Source: Sphingomonas sp. S1-29
GTDB lineage: Bacteria; Pseudomonadota; Alphaproteobacteria; Sphingomonadales; Sphingomonadaceae
Direction: 5' to 3'
Length of the DNA stretch: 64,000 nucleotides
Assembly (NCBI RefSeq): GCF_026167545.1
Contig: NZ_CP110678.1
Span: 1,299,501-1,363,500, forward strand
Made by a program: the position numbers and the translations under genes
The notes under the pieces: model-generated
Told to the model about the DNA's origin: nothing
What the model saw: the letters and a program-made list of their open reading frames with translations, nothing else
Database searches by the model: none
Part shown: piece after piece, positions 50,665 through 59,664 of the stretch
Layout of the letters: every line of letters starts with the position of its first letter
How positions within the stretch are numbered: position 1 is the first letter of the stretch

Positions 50665-52155
50665 TCATGATCCCAGTTCCTGACGCTGCAACATGCCCCC
50701 CATTGCCTGCATCTGGCGGCGTTCCTCGGGCATCAGCACGAAGCTGTCCTTGGTCCCGCCGCCCTGCGACGAATTGACCACCAACGAGCCTTCGCGCAGC
50801 GCCACGCGGGTGAGGCCGCCGGGGACCACCTGGACCCCGTCGCGCCCGGTCAGCACGAAGGGGCGGAAATCGACATGGCGCGGCGCGAGCCCCGCCGCGG
50901 TCATCGTCGGCACCGTCGACAGCGCCAGCGTCGGCTGCGCGATATAGCGGTGCGGCTCGGCGATCAGCGCGGCGCGGAAGGCCTCGATCTCGGCCTTGGT
51001 CGCGGTCGGGCCGACGAGCATGCCATAGCCGCCCGAGCCATCGACAAGCTTCACGACCAGTTCGGGCAGGCGTTCGAGGACGTATTTGAGCGCCTGCGGC
51101 TCGCGGCAGCGATAGGTCTCGACATTGGGCAGCTTGGCCTCGCCGCCCGAATAGAAGCGCACGATCTCGGGCATGTAGCTGTAGATCGCCTTGTCGTCGG
51201 CGATGCCGTTGCCCGGCGCGTTGATGAGCGTGACGTTGCCCGCGCGATACGCCGCCATCAGCCCGGGCACACCGAGCATCGAATCGGCGCGGAATACCAA
51301 AGGATCGAGATAGTCGTCGTCGATGCGGCGATAGATCACGTCGACCTTCACCCGCCCGGCGATCGTCTGCATCCAGACGACATCGTCGTCGACCACAAGA
51401 TCGGCGGGCTCGACCAACTCGATCCCCATGCTGTCGGCCAGGAAGCTGTGTTCGTAATAGGCGCTGTTGAAATGCCCCGGCGTCAGCACGACGCACACCG
51501 GGCGCAGGCCGCTACCCTCGGGCGCGACCGATCGCATCGTTTCGTGCAGCCGGTCGGGATAGCTGTCGACCGCGGCGACGCGGAACGAGCGGAACAGCTC
51601 GGGGCACAGCCGGATCATCGCCTCGCGGTTTTCGAGCATGTACGACACGCCCGACGGGGTGCGGGCATTGTCCTCGAGCACGTAGAATTCGTCGGGCCCG
51701 GTGCGGACGAGGTCGATGCCGCAGATATGCGCGAAGACGCCGTGCGGCGGGCGGATGCCGACGACTTCGTGGCGGAACTGCGCGTTGCCCAGCACCAGTT
51801 CGGCGGGCAGCACGCCTTCGGCAAGGATGCGGCGTTCGCCGTAAATGTCGTCGAGAAAGGCGTTGATCGCCTCGACCCGCTGGATCAACCCCTGGCTCAG
51901 CCGCGCCCATTCGTCGGCGAGGAACACGCGGGGCACGATGTCGAAGGGGATGATGCGTTCGCTGGCGTCATGGTCGCCATAGACCGCGAAGGTGATGCCG
52001 AGCTGGCGGAAGGTGTTCTCTGCCGCCTCGGTGCGGCGCTGAAGCTCCTCGCGCGGGGTTTCGTTGATCCAGGCGGCCAGGGCCGCGAATTCGGGCCGCG
52101 GCGCCTGCGGCCCGCCCTTCCCCCAGATTTCGTCGAACGCGCGCGTATCTTCCAT
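50665..52155 (-). CDS. Circularly permuted type-2 ATP-grasp ligase
   Basis: This 496-residue protein has the family markers IIPFDIVPRVFLADEWARLS, QGLIQRVEAINAFLDDIYGE, GIDLVRTGPDEFYVLEDNAR, TPSGVSYMLENREAM and, near the end, FVLTGRDGVQVVPGGLTRVA followed by GSLVVNSSQGGGTKDSFVL. These ATP-grasp enzymes are predicted to form peptide bonds, perhaps a short peptide or tag processed by the partner transglutaminase-like protein. It is the first gene of the three-gene series, with alpha-E and transglutaminase-like genes downstream. The product is unknown. Confidence 0.92.
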   Translation of the reverse strand: MEDTRAFDEIWGKGGPQAPRPEFAALAAWINETPREELQRRTEAAENTFRQLGITFAVYGDHDASERIIPFDIVPRVFLADEWARLSQGLIQRVEAINAFLDDIYGERRILAEGVLPAELVLGNAQFRHEVVGIRPPHGVFAHICGIDLVRTGPDEFYVLEDNARTPSGVSYMLENREAMIRLCPELFRSFRVAAVDSYPDRLHETMRSVAPEGSGLRPVCVVLTPGHFNSAYYEHSFLADSMGIELVEPADLVVDDDVVWMQTIAGRVKVDVIYRRIDDDYLDPLVFRADSMLGVPGLMAAYRAGNVTLINAPGNGIADDKAIYSYMPEIVRFYSGGEAKLPNVETYRCREPQALKYVLERLPELVVKLVDGSGGYGMLVGPTATKAEIEAFRAALIAEPHRYIAQPTLALSTVPTMTAAGLAPRHVDFRPFVLTGRDGVQVVPGGLTRVALREGSLVVNSSQGGGTKDSFVLMPEERRQMQAMGGMLQRQELGS

Positions 52156-52242
52156 TCGACCTCAAAAGCTTCGAGCCGCCGGTTGGTTGCATGCTGCCCG
52201 CGAACGTTGGGTCGCACAAGGGCGTTCGGGGGAGGATTAACC

Positions 52243-52372
52243 TCATTCCTCCCCCTTCAGGGGGAGGGGACCATGCGCAGCATGGTGGAGGGGGCGAGCC
52301 ACGGGCGACACCGTTTGTGGCAGCCCACTCCACCGCTTCGCGGTCCCCCTCCCCCGTCGGGGGAGGATTAGC
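52243..52372. repeat. Family B palindromic repeat (CCTCCCCC type)
   Basis: Outer arms TCCTCCCCCTTCAGGGGGAG and CCCCCGTCGGGGGAGGATTA, inner arms GACCATGCGCAGCATGGTGG and CCACCGCTTCGCGGTCC. It fills the gap between the ATP-grasp gene and the second dsbD-like gene and reaches the stop codon of the latter. Confidence 0.92.
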
Positions 52373-54404
52373 TAGTGCGGTTCGCCGGCAGCTCGGTCAG
52401 CATCGCCGGGGTCAGCAATTGCGGCAGCACGCGCGGTGCTGCGGCCCCCGGGGCATACCAGAGGTACAGCGGCACGCCGGCGCGGTTATGCCGTTCGATG
52501 AAGCGCCCCAGCGCCGGATCGCCATCGGTCCAATCGCCCACCAGCACGCTGACCTTGCCGTCGCCAAACGCCTTGGCGACGCCCCCGGTCTCGATCGCCG
52601 CCTTTTCGTTGACCTTGCAGGTGACGCACCAGTCGGCGGTGAAATAGGCGAAGACCGGGCGCCCCTCGGCGCGCAGGCGTTCGAGCGTCGCTTCGCTGAA
52701 GGGCTCGGCCCCCAATGCGGCGACTTGCGAGGGTTCGGCGGCGCTGCGCTCGACGCTGGCGACCGCGACCAGGCCGATCGCCAGCGCGACGCCGGCTGGT
52801 GCCCATTGCAGCGCCTTGCCCCCTAACTGCCGCCGCCCGGTCCACCACAATGCCAGCGCCAGCACCAATGCCGCCGCCAGCCCCAGCGTCATGCCATCGA
52901 CCCCCGCCTGCCGCCCCAGCACCCAGGCGAGCGCCAGCGCGGTCAGGAACATCGGCACCGACAGGATATGGCGAAAGGTCGCCATCCACGCGCCGGGCTT
53001 GGGCAGCCGCCGGCGAAGCGCGGGGACGAAGCCGAGCAGCAGGAACGGGAGCGCTAGGCCAAGCCCCAGCCCGGCGAACACCAGCATCCCCATCCACCAC
53101 GGGAGCACCAGCGCTGTCCCCAGCGCCGCGCCCATGAACGGCCCGGTGCACGGCGTCGCGACGAAGGCGGCGAGCGCGCCGGTGAGGAAGGCGCTGCCAG
53201 TCCCCTTCGCGCTCATCCGGTTGGCGATGCCCGGCGCGCCGACCTCGAACAGCCCCGCCAGGTTCAGCGCGATCGCGGTGACCAGCAGCAGCAGGAACAG
53301 GATGACGCGCGGGTCCTGCAGCTGGAACGCCCAGCCGACGCTTGCCCCCGCCGCGCGCAGCCCGAGCAGGATGCCGCCCAGCGCGAGGCACACCAGCACC
53401 ACGCCTGCGGTATAGGCGAGCGCCTCGCCGCGCGCGCTGCGCTCATCACCGCCCGCGCGCGCAAGGCTCAATGCCTTGAGGCTGAGGATCGGGAAAACGC
53501 AGGGCATGATATTGAGGATCAGCCCGCCGAGCAGCGCGCCAGCGAACGCCAGCAGCGCAGTGGCGACATCGAGCGTCGCCGCCGCCTGCCCCGCCGCGAC
53601 CGAGCCCGGCACTGCGGTTACCGCAAAGCCCTTGCCCTCGCCGATCGACAACACCCCCTCTACCGCCTGCGGCCCCGCGGTGGGCGCAGTGGTTTCGATG
53701 ATCAGCAGGTCGCCCTCGCGGCGCACCGTCTGCGGCGCGGCGTAGTTGAGCGCATTGGGCGTCAGCGGGAAGAAATAGGGGTCGGTCGCGGCGGCTTCGG
53801 CGGGGAACGGCACCGCGAGGCGGAACATGCCCTCGGCCACCTCGAAGCTCGCCTGCGACCCCAGCGGCTTGGGCAGCCCCGCGCGCCATTGGTCGAACCG
53901 CGCGCGTATGTCGGGGGCGATCACGCCGTCGCCAATGGTCAGCTTGGTTGCAAGCCTTTGGCTTTCGGGCACGCAAATCTCGTTGGTGCAGACCAGATAA
54001 TCGGCCTTCACCGACACCGGCATCACCGTGCCCGGCACGGCATCGGCGGGGATCTTCAGCGTGACGAACTGGGTGAAGCGGCCCTCATAGACATAGTTCA
54101 TCAGCCCCGCGATCAGCAGCCGCTGCGGCACCGGATATTGCAGCGGCCCGGCGGTGACCCCGGTGGGCAAGCCCCAATCCAGCGTGGTTTCAAGTCCGGC
54201 ATCGCCGGGGTTCTTCCAATAGCCATGCCAGCCGGGCTGGGGAGTGGAGACGAACGCCAGCGTCACCTCGTCGCCGGGCGCGGGGGTGGCGGTTTCGGGC
54301 ACCAGCTCGATTGCGATGTGCGGCGCGGCCCCCGCGCCTTGCGCGAACGCCGGCATCGCCAGCGCGAGCATCAACAGGGCGGCAAGGATACGCAACAGGG
54401 GCAT
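52368..54404 (-). CDS. DsbD/ScsB-like transmembrane thiol reductase (second copy)
   Basis: This 678-residue paralogue of the island protein at 7977-10091 has a signal peptide (MPLLRILAALLMLALAMPAF), an N-terminal periplasmic domain with the cysteine pair in LVCTNEICVPES, a CcdA-like membrane domain (NIMPCVFPILSLKALSLARA and ATPCTGPFMGAALG), and a C-terminal thioredoxin domain with C-V-T-C (TADWCVTCKVNEKAA). All six redox cysteines are present. Its GC-rich codon use matches the surrounding chromosome, so this is probably the resident copy. No ScsC-like partner is adjacent. ATG 54404 gives the signal peptide. Confidence 0.9.
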   Translation of the reverse strand: MPLLRILAALLMLALAMPAFAQGAGAAPHIAIELVPETATPAPGDEVTLAFVSTPQPGWHGYWKNPGDAGLETTLDWGLPTGVTAGPLQYPVPQRLLIAGLMNYVYEGRFTQFVTLKIPADAVPGTVMPVSVKADYLVCTNEICVPESQRLATKLTIGDGVIAPDIRARFDQWRAGLPKPLGSQASFEVAEGMFRLAVPFPAEAAATDPYFFPLTPNALNYAAPQTVRREGDLLIIETTAPTAGPQAVEGVLSIGEGKGFAVTAVPGSVAAGQAAATLDVATALLAFAGALLGGLILNIMPCVFPILSLKALSLARAGGDERSARGEALAYTAGVVLVCLALGGILLGLRAAGASVGWAFQLQDPRVILFLLLLVTAIALNLAGLFEVGAPGIANRMSAKGTGSAFLTGALAAFVATPCTGPFMGAALGTALVLPWWMGMLVFAGLGLGLALPFLLLGFVPALRRRLPKPGAWMATFRHILSVPMFLTALALAWVLGRQAGVDGMTLGLAAALVLALALWWTGRRQLGGKALQWAPAGVALAIGLVAVASVERSAAEPSQVAALGAEPFSEATLERLRAEGRPVFAYFTADWCVTCKVNEKAAIETGGVAKAFGDGKVSVLVGDWTDGDPALGRFIERHNRAGVPLYLWYAPGAAAPRVLPQLLTPAMLTELPANRTS

Positions 54405-54474
54405 TGGCGGCTTTCGGGGTGGACGTGTGCGAACACCATAGCGCGCGCCGGTGCGATTTACATACCGCCCTTTC

Positions 54475-54563
54475 CCCGTTCGTGCTGAGCCTGTCGAAGC
54501 ACCGTCCTTATCTCTGCATCGTCGCAAAAGGACGGTCCTTCGACAAGCTCAGGACGAACGGGG
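54475..54563. repeat. Family A inverted repeat
   Basis: Arms CCGTTCGTGCTGAGCCTGTC and GACAAGCTCAGGACGAACGG with a loop of about 50 bases. Nearly identical to the copy at 39433. Confidence 0.93.
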
Positions 54564-54570
54564 GTGAGGA

Positions 54571-55458
54571 TCACATTTGCTTCAACCCCAGCATCTTGAT
54601 GATCCCCGAAAAGTCGGTCGCCGCGCCGCCTTCGTCGACGAAACGCTGGTACATCTCCGCCGCGCGCGCGCCCATCGGGGTGTCGGCCGAAACGCTAGCC
54701 GCCGCCTGCATCGCCAGCCGCAGATCCTTGAGCTGAAGCGCGGCGGCGAAGCCGCCCTGCCAGTCGCGATCGGCGGGGGTTTCGGGGCCGATACCGGGGA
54801 CCGGGCAATAGCTGGTCATCGACCAGCTTTGCCCCGACGATACGCTGGCGATGTCGTAGAAGGTCTGGAGGTCGAGCCCGAGTTTCTGCGCCAGCACGAA
54901 CGCCTCGCCGGTCGCGACCATCGTCGCGCCGAGCAGCATGTTGTTGCAGATCTTCGCCGCCTGCCCGGCGCCGACCGGCCCGGCATGGATGACGGTCTTG
55001 CCCATGTCGGCCAGGAACGGCTCGGCGCGGCGAAACGCTTCCTCGCTGCCGCCCGCCATGAAGGTGAGCGTGCCCGCATTGGCGGCGGCGATCCCGCCCG
55101 ACACCGGCGCATCGACCATCGTCAGCCCCTTTACCGCCGCCGCTTCGGCGACGCGGCGCGCGGTTTCGACGTCGATCGTCGAACAGTCGATCAGGATCGC
55201 GCTCGGCGGTGCGGCGGCGAATACGTCGGTGGTATAGACCGCCTCGACATGGCTGCCCGCTGGCAGCATCGTGATCACCGCCTCTGCCTCGGCGCACGCG
55301 ATCGCGGCGGAGTCGGCGGGCAGACAGCCGGCGTCCTTGGCGCGGGCGAGTGCGTCGGCCGACAGGTCGAACGCGCGGACGTCGTGGCCGGCCTTGGCCA
55401 GGTTCGCGGCCATGCCGCCGCCCATATTGCCCAGCCCGATGAATGCGATGCGTGCCAT
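54571..55458 (-). CDS. mmsB: 3-hydroxyisobutyrate dehydrogenase
   Basis: This 295-residue enzyme oxidises 3-hydroxyisobutyrate to methylmalonate semialdehyde in valine degradation. Motifs: IAFIGLGNMGGGMAANLAKA (Rossmann), MVDAPVSGGIAAANAGTLTF (substrate loop) and GAGQAAKICNNMLLGATMVA (catalytic Lys), plus the C-terminal KDLRLAMQAAASV. The substrate assignment is firm because mmsA, an acyl-CoA dehydrogenase, an enoyl-CoA hydratase and a hydroxyisobutyryl-CoA hydrolase gene all lie upstream on the same strand. Together these five cover the route from isobutyryl-CoA to propionyl-CoA. Confidence 0.94.
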   Translation of the reverse strand: MARIAFIGLGNMGGGMAANLAKAGHDVRAFDLSADALARAKDAGCLPADSAAIACAEAEAVITMLPAGSHVEAVYTTDVFAAAPPSAILIDCSTIDVETARRVAEAAAVKGLTMVDAPVSGGIAAANAGTLTFMAGGSEEAFRRAEPFLADMGKTVIHAGPVGAGQAAKICNNMLLGATMVATGEAFVLAQKLGLDLQTFYDIASVSSGQSWSMTSYCPVPGIGPETPADRDWQGGFAAALQLKDLRLAMQAAASVSADTPMGARAAEMYQRFVDEGGAATDFSGIIKMLGLKQM

Positions 55459-55474
55459 GTTGCTCTCCTATTCT

Positions 55475-55684
55475 ATCTCCCCTCTCCCCTGGACAGGGGA
55501 CAGGATACCGCAGCTTGCCAGCTTGCTGGCTAGCGCAGGTTGGTGAGGGGTCGAGCGGCGCACTTACGCCGCGCGGTCGCAAGCGCGACCGCCTACCCCT
55601 CACCCAGCTACGACTAGGCCCGCGTGAAGAACGCGGACCAAGTCTGCGCAACCCTCTCCCCTGCAAGCAGGGGCGAGGGAAACT
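55475..55684. repeat. Family D repeat, copy 1 (about 210 bases)
   Basis: The element runs from CTCTCCCCTGGACAGGGG through GATACCGCAGCTTGCCAGCT, TTGGTGAGGGGTCGAGCGG and CTACCCCTCACCCAGCTACG to CCCTCTCCCCTGCAAGCAGG. It has hairpins at both ends and in the centre. A near-identical copy lies at 57629-57835. Confidence 0.93.
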
Positions 55685-55687
55685 GCG

Positions 55688-56461
55688 TCACTTCCCAGTC
55701 CACACCCCGGCGCGTTTTTCGACGAACGCCGCCATGCCTTCCTTCTGATCCTGCGTGCCGAACAACCCGTGGAACAGCCGCCGCTCAAACTGAACCCCTT
55801 GGCTTAGCCCCATGTCAAAGGCAGCGTTCACCATTTCCTTATTCGCCTTCACCGCTAACGGCGCCATGCCCGCAATCGTCGCGGCGGTCTTGACCGCTTC
55901 CTCGACCAGATCGGCGGCGGGGATGATCCGGCTGACCAGCCCGGCGCGCTCGGCTTCCTGCGCATCCATCATCCGTCCGGTCAGGCACATTTCCATCGCC
56001 TTGGCCTTGCCCACCGCACGCGCCAGCCGCTGCGATCCGCCCATGCCGGGGGAGACCGCCAGCTTGATCTCGGGCTGGCCGAACTTGGCGGTGTCGGCGG
56101 CGAGGATGAAGTCGCACATCATCGCCACCTCGCAGCCACCGCCCAGCGCATAGCCAGCGACCGCAGCAATCACCGGCTTGCGCGTGCGGGTGAAGGCGTC
56201 CCAGCCGGCGAAGAAATCATGGCCGTACATGTCGGCAAAGCCCTGTGCCTGCATCTCCTTGATGTCGGCCCCCGCGGCGAACGCCTTTTCGCTGCCGGTC
56301 AGTACCGCACAGCCCTGCGAGGGATCGGCGTCGAACGCCGCCATCGCATCGAGCAATTCGGTCAGCACCTGCCCATTGAGCGCGTTGAGCGCCTGGGGCC
56401 GGTTGAGCGTGACCAGCGTCACCGCGCCGCGCTGTTCGACCAGGATGGTTTCGTAATTCAT
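55688..56461 (-). CDS. Enoyl-CoA hydratase (methacrylyl-CoA hydratase role)
   Basis: This 257-residue crotonase-family enzyme has the oxyanion-hole motifs [20 protein letters not shown] and [20 protein letters not shown], and both catalytic glutamates (GCEVAM and [18 protein letters not shown]). It would hydrate methacrylyl-CoA to 3-hydroxyisobutyryl-CoA in valine degradation, judging from its neighbours. A general beta-oxidation hydratase would look the same. AAGGAG sits before ATG 56461. The open frame further upstream runs through a repeat. Confidence 0.92.
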   Translation of the reverse strand: MNYETILVEQRGAVTLVTLNRPQALNALNGQVLTELLDAMAAFDADPSQGCAVLTGSEKAFAAGADIKEMQAQGFADMYGHDFFAGWDAFTRTRKPVIAAVAGYALGGGCEVAMMCDFILAADTAKFGQPEIKLAVSPGMGGSQRLARAVGKAKAMEMCLTGRMMDAQEAERAGLVSRIIPAADLVEEAVKTAATIAGMAPLAVKANKEMVNAAFDMGLSQGVQFERRLFHGLFGTQDQKEGMAAFVEKRAGVWTGK

Positions 56462-56474
56462 CGCACTCTTCTCC

Positions 56475-56575
56475 TTCGTCACCCCGGACTTGATCCGGGG
56501 TCCATGCGAAACCTCGGCGTCGGGGGTGCGGCTGATGGGTCGCATGGATGCCGGATCGAGTCCGGCATGACGATA
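56475..56575. repeat. Family C repeat (GTCACCCCGGACTTGATCCGGGG)
   Basis: Left hairpin CACCCCGGACTTGATCCGGG and right hairpin GATGCCGGATCGAGTCCGGC are inverted copies about 50 bases apart. It lies between the hydratase and hydrolase genes. Confidence 0.92.
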
Positions 56576-56576
56576 T

Positions 56577-57617
56577 TCAGGCCGGATTCCATTCGTCATC
56601 GGCGGGCAGCGGCGCGAAAATCTGGTCGATCAAATGGCCGGTGACCTCCTCGGGGGTCGCTGGCTGCCAGCGCGGCGCGTTGTCCTTGTCGATGATCACC
56701 GCGCGCACGCCTTCGATGAAGTCGTGGCGCTGGACGACGTGGCTCGCCACCGCGAATTCCTGGCGCATTTCGTCCTCGAAAGTCGGCATCGTCCGCCCGT
56801 CGAGCAGCAGCTTGAGGCTGACCTTCATCGTCTGCGGTGACTTGGTGTCGAGCGTGGCGAGCGTCTGCATCGCCCATTCGCCGCCATCCTCGCGCAGCGC
56901 GGCGTAGATGTCCTCGAGCCGATCGCTGGCGAATAGCCGGTCGATCGCCTCGCGCTGCGCCAGGATGCGCGCTTGCGGGGCGGGGGCGGATGCTTCGGTC
57001 AGGATCGCCTCGATCGCCTGCGGGTTCTGCGCGATCCGCTGCTTCACGCCGTCGAGCGCCTCTGCCGGCACGAAATGCGTCGCCAACCCAAGTGCAAGGC
57101 ATTCGCCGCCGTCGATCCGCGCGCCGGTGAGCGCCAGATACTGGCCGATCCGCCCCGGCAGCCGCGACAGATACCAGCCACCGCCGACATCGGGGAACAG
57201 CCCGATCCCGGTCTCGGGCATCGCCAGCTTGGTGTTCTGGGTCGCGACGCGGAACGTCGCAGGCTGCGACAGGCCGACGCCGCCGCCCATCGTGATCCCG
57301 TCCATGAACGCGACGATCGGCTTGGCATAGGTGAACAGCCGGTGGTTCATCGTATATTCGGCGCGGAAGAAGGCGCGCGCGTCAACGCCGTCCTTGGCCC
57401 CGCTCTCGGCGATCATGCGGATGTCACCGCCAGCGCAAAAGCCGCGGCCCTCGGCGTGGTCGATCAGGATCGCCTCGACCGCGGGCTCCTCGACCCAGGC
57501 ATCGAGCGCGGCGGTGATTGCGTCGCACATCGGGTGCGTGAGCGCATGGATCGCCTTGGGCCGGTTGAGCCGGATTCGACCGATGCGGCCCTCGGTGGTG
57601 ATGAGAACTTCTTCCAC
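56577..57617 (-). CDS. 3-hydroxyisobutyryl-CoA hydrolase
   Basis: This 346-residue crotonase-family thioesterase acts in valine degradation. HIBCH signatures: [80 protein letters not shown] and [20 protein letters not shown] (catalytic Glu). Compared with simple hydratases it is about 90 residues longer at the C-terminus (RMRQEF-type [20 protein letters not shown]), as expected. The GTG start has AAGGAG upstream. Confidence 0.93.
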   Translation of the reverse strand: MEEVLITTEGRIGRIRLNRPKAIHALTHPMCDAITAALDAWVEEPAVEAILIDHAEGRGFCAGGDIRMIAESGAKDGVDARAFFRAEYTMNHRLFTYAKPIVAFMDGITMGGGVGLSQPATFRVATQNTKLAMPETGIGLFPDVGGGWYLSRLPGRIGQYLALTGARIDGGECLALGLATHFVPAEALDGVKQRIAQNPQAIEAILTEASAPAPQARILAQREAIDRLFASDRLEDIYAALREDGGEWAMQTLATLDTKSPQTMKVSLKLLLDGRTMPTFEDEMRQEFAVASHVVQRHDFIEGVRAVIIDKDNAPRWQPATPEEVTGHLIDQIFAPLPADDEWNPA

Positions 57618-57628
57618 GCCTGCTCCTT

Positions 57629-57835
57629 CATTTCCCTCTCCCCTGGATAGGGGAGAGGATACCGCAGCTTGCCAGCTTGCTGGCTAGCGCAGGTTGGTGA
57701 GGGGTCGAGCGGCGCTCGCGCCGCGCGGTCGCGAGCGCGACCGCACCACCCTCACCCAGCTTCGACTAGGGCCGCATGAAGAATGCGACCCAAGTCTACG
57801 CATCCCTCTCCCGCCAGCGGGAGAGGGAGTTCAAC
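57629..57835. repeat. Family D repeat, copy 2 (about 205 bases)
   Basis: Same order of blocks as copy 1, including the unbroken GATACCGCAGCTTGCCAGCT and GGTTGGTGAGGGGTCGAGCG. It separates the acyl-CoA dehydrogenase and hydrolase genes and reaches the dehydrogenase stop codon. Confidence 0.93.
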
Positions 57836-58976
57836 CCTGCCGCACCAGATCACGGCCGACGATCATCCGCATCACCTGATTGGTCCCCTCGAGGATCGAA
57901 TGCACCCGCAGGTCGCGCCAGAAGCGCTCGATCGGGTAATCCTGCAAATAGCCATAGCCGCCATGTAGCTGCAGCGCATCGTTGACGATCTTCGATCCAT
58001 TGTCGGTGGCCAGCCGTTTCGCCATCGCGGCAAAGCGTGTCTTGTCGGGGGCATTGGCGGTAACCTTGGCCGCTGCGACATACAGCAGCGCCCTTGCCGC
58101 CTCGAGATCGGTCGCCATGTCGGCGAGCATGAACTGGGTGTTCTGGAACTCGGCGATCGGCTGGCCGAATTGCTGGCGATCCTTGGTATAGGCGATGCTC
58201 TCGTCGAGGCAGCGCTGCGCCCCGCCGAGCGAACATGCGCCGATATTCAGCCGCCCGCCATCGAGCCCCATCATCGCGATTCGGAAGCCCTCGCCCTCGC
58301 CGCCGACCAGATTGGCCACCGGCACGCGCACATCCTCCAGGATCAACTGCCGCGTCGGCTGCGAATGCCAGCCGAGCTTCTTCTCGTTCGCACCAAAGCT
58401 GACACCGGCCATGTCCTTTTCGATCGCCAGGCAAGAAATGCCCTTCGGCCCGTCCTCGCCGGTGCGGACCATCACCAGGTACAGCTCGTTCTCGCCCGCA
58501 CCCGAGATGAACTGCTTGCTGCCGTTGACGACGTAGTGGTCGCCATCCTTCACCGCGCGGGTCTTGAGCGCCGCGGCGTCGGAGCCCGAAGACGGTTCGG
58601 TCAGCGCGTAGGACGCGATCCAGTCCATCGTCGTCAGCTTGGAAAGGTAGCGGGCTTTCAGGTCGGCGCTGCCGAAGCGGTCGAGCATCCAGGCGGCCAT
58701 GTTGTGAATGCTGATGAACGCGCTGGTCGAGGGACAGCCATAGGCCATCGCCTCCATGATCAACGCCGCCTCGAGCCGCCCGAGCCCGATGCCACCGCCT
58801 TCCTCGCTGACATAGATCGCCGCGAAGCCAAGCTCTGCGGCGGCCTTGATCGTCTCGCGCGGGAAGATGTGCTTCTCGTCCCATTCGGCGGCGAACGGGG
58901 TGATCCGGTCGGCGGTGAATTTCCGCGCGAGCTCCTGGATCTCGCGCTGGTCGTCGGTGAGGTCGAACTGGTTCAT
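57831..58976 (-). CDS. Acyl-CoA dehydrogenase (isobutyryl-CoA dehydrogenase role)
   Basis: This 381-residue FAD enzyme has the family signatures YALTEPSSGSDAAALKTRAV, GWHSQPTRQLILEDVRVPVA, QFGQPIAEFQNTQFMLADMA, ALQLHGGYGYLQDYPIERFW and the end motif RVHSILEGTNQVMRMIVGRD. The likely catalytic base is the Glu in SILEGTNQ. Its place in the valine cluster points to isobutyryl-CoA (and possibly 2-methylbutyryl-CoA) as substrate. AAAGGA precedes ATG 58976. Confidence 0.92.
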   Translation of the reverse strand: MNQFDLTDDQREIQELARKFTADRITPFAAEWDEKHIFPRETIKAAAELGFAAIYVSEEGGGIGLGRLEAALIMEAMAYGCPSTSAFISIHNMAAWMLDRFGSADLKARYLSKLTTMDWIASYALTEPSSGSDAAALKTRAVKDGDHYVVNGSKQFISGAGENELYLVMVRTGEDGPKGISCLAIEKDMAGVSFGANEKKLGWHSQPTRQLILEDVRVPVANLVGGEGEGFRIAMMGLDGGRLNIGACSLGGAQRCLDESIAYTKDRQQFGQPIAEFQNTQFMLADMATDLEAARALLYVAAAKVTANAPDKTRFAAMAKRLATDNGSKIVNDALQLHGGYGYLQDYPIERFWRDLRVHSILEGTNQVMRMIVGRDLVRQG

Positions 58977-59036
58977 TACGATTCCTTTGCCGCGACCGGG
59001 TGAACGGTCGCTTCGGTCTTCATTTGATCACGTATC

Positions 59037-59118
59037 CGTCATGCCGGACTTGATCCGGCACCCAGGGCCACGCAGGATGCCGCCCGTGGCTCTGGGTCCT
59101 GGCTTTCGCCAGGATGAC
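59037..59118. repeat. Inverted-repeat flank 1 of the GIY-YIG gene (family C related)
   Basis: An element of about 82 bases begins CGTCATGCCGGACTTGATCC and ends CTTTCGCCAGGATGACG. Its reverse complement, with few changes, is found at 59447-59530 on the other side of the GIY-YIG gene. Confidence 0.92.
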
Positions 59119-59134
59119 GATGGGGGGATCGAAC

Positions 59135-59458
59135 ATGGCGAAAATCCCCACCGTCTATATCGTCGCAAGCCAGCGCAACGGCACGATCTACACCGGCGTC
59201 ACGTCCAACCTGCTCGGGCGCATCCATCAGCATCGCACTAAGGCGTTCAGGGGTTTCTCCGCCGAGTATGGCTGCGATCGCCTGGTCTGGTTCGAGGTCC
59301 ACGAAACGATGGAATCAGCGATCGTCCGAGAAAAGCGGATCAAGAACTGGCACCGTAGTTGGAAGCTCGAGCTGATCGAAACGGACAACCCGACCTGGCG
59401 CGACCTGGCGCTCGATCTGGGGTTCGACCCGCTCGACCCACCCCCACCGTCATCCTGA
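59135..59458 (+). CDS. GIY-YIG nuclease-family protein lying between inverted repeats
   Basis: This 107-residue single-domain protein starts MAKIPTVYIVASQRNGTIYT, with the GIY-YIG core YIVASQ and TIYTGVTSNLLGRIHQH, then RLVWFEVHETMESAIVREKR, where the conserved catalytic-type Glu and the KRIKNWHRSWKLELI segment follow. It belongs to the UPF0213/YhbQ-like group of stand-alone GIY-YIG proteins. The 3' end runs into the downstream repeat, which encodes DPPPPSS and the stop. It is on the opposite strand to the valine genes and interrupts them. It resembles an insertion carried with its flanking repeats. Confidence 0.85.
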   Translation: MAKIPTVYIVASQRNGTIYTGVTSNLLGRIHQHRTKAFRGFSAEYGCDRLVWFEVHETMESAIVREKRIKNWHRSWKLELIETDNPTWRDLALDLGFDPLDPPPPSS

Positions 59459-59644
59459 CGAAAGTCAGGACCCAGAGCCGCAGGCGGCATCGCCCGTAAC
59501 CCTGGATCCCGGATCAAGTCCGGGATGACAAAGGTAAACGACGCCAAATCCACCACTCCACCGTCATCCTGACGAAAGTCAGGACCCAGGGCTGCAGGCG
59601 ACACCGCCCGTAACGCTGGATCCCGGATCAAGTCCGGGACGACG
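59447..59644. repeat. Inverted-repeat flank 2 of the GIY-YIG gene plus a third tandem copy
   Basis: Two direct copies of an element of about 83 bases (59447-59530 and 59561-59644) each begin GTCATCCTGACGAAAGTCAG and end with GGATCCCGGATCAAGTCCGG followed by GA. Both are inverted relative to the copy at 59037. A 30-base spacer separates them. Confidence 0.92.
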
Positions 59645-59664
59645 GACTGAAGCACCGACATCCC

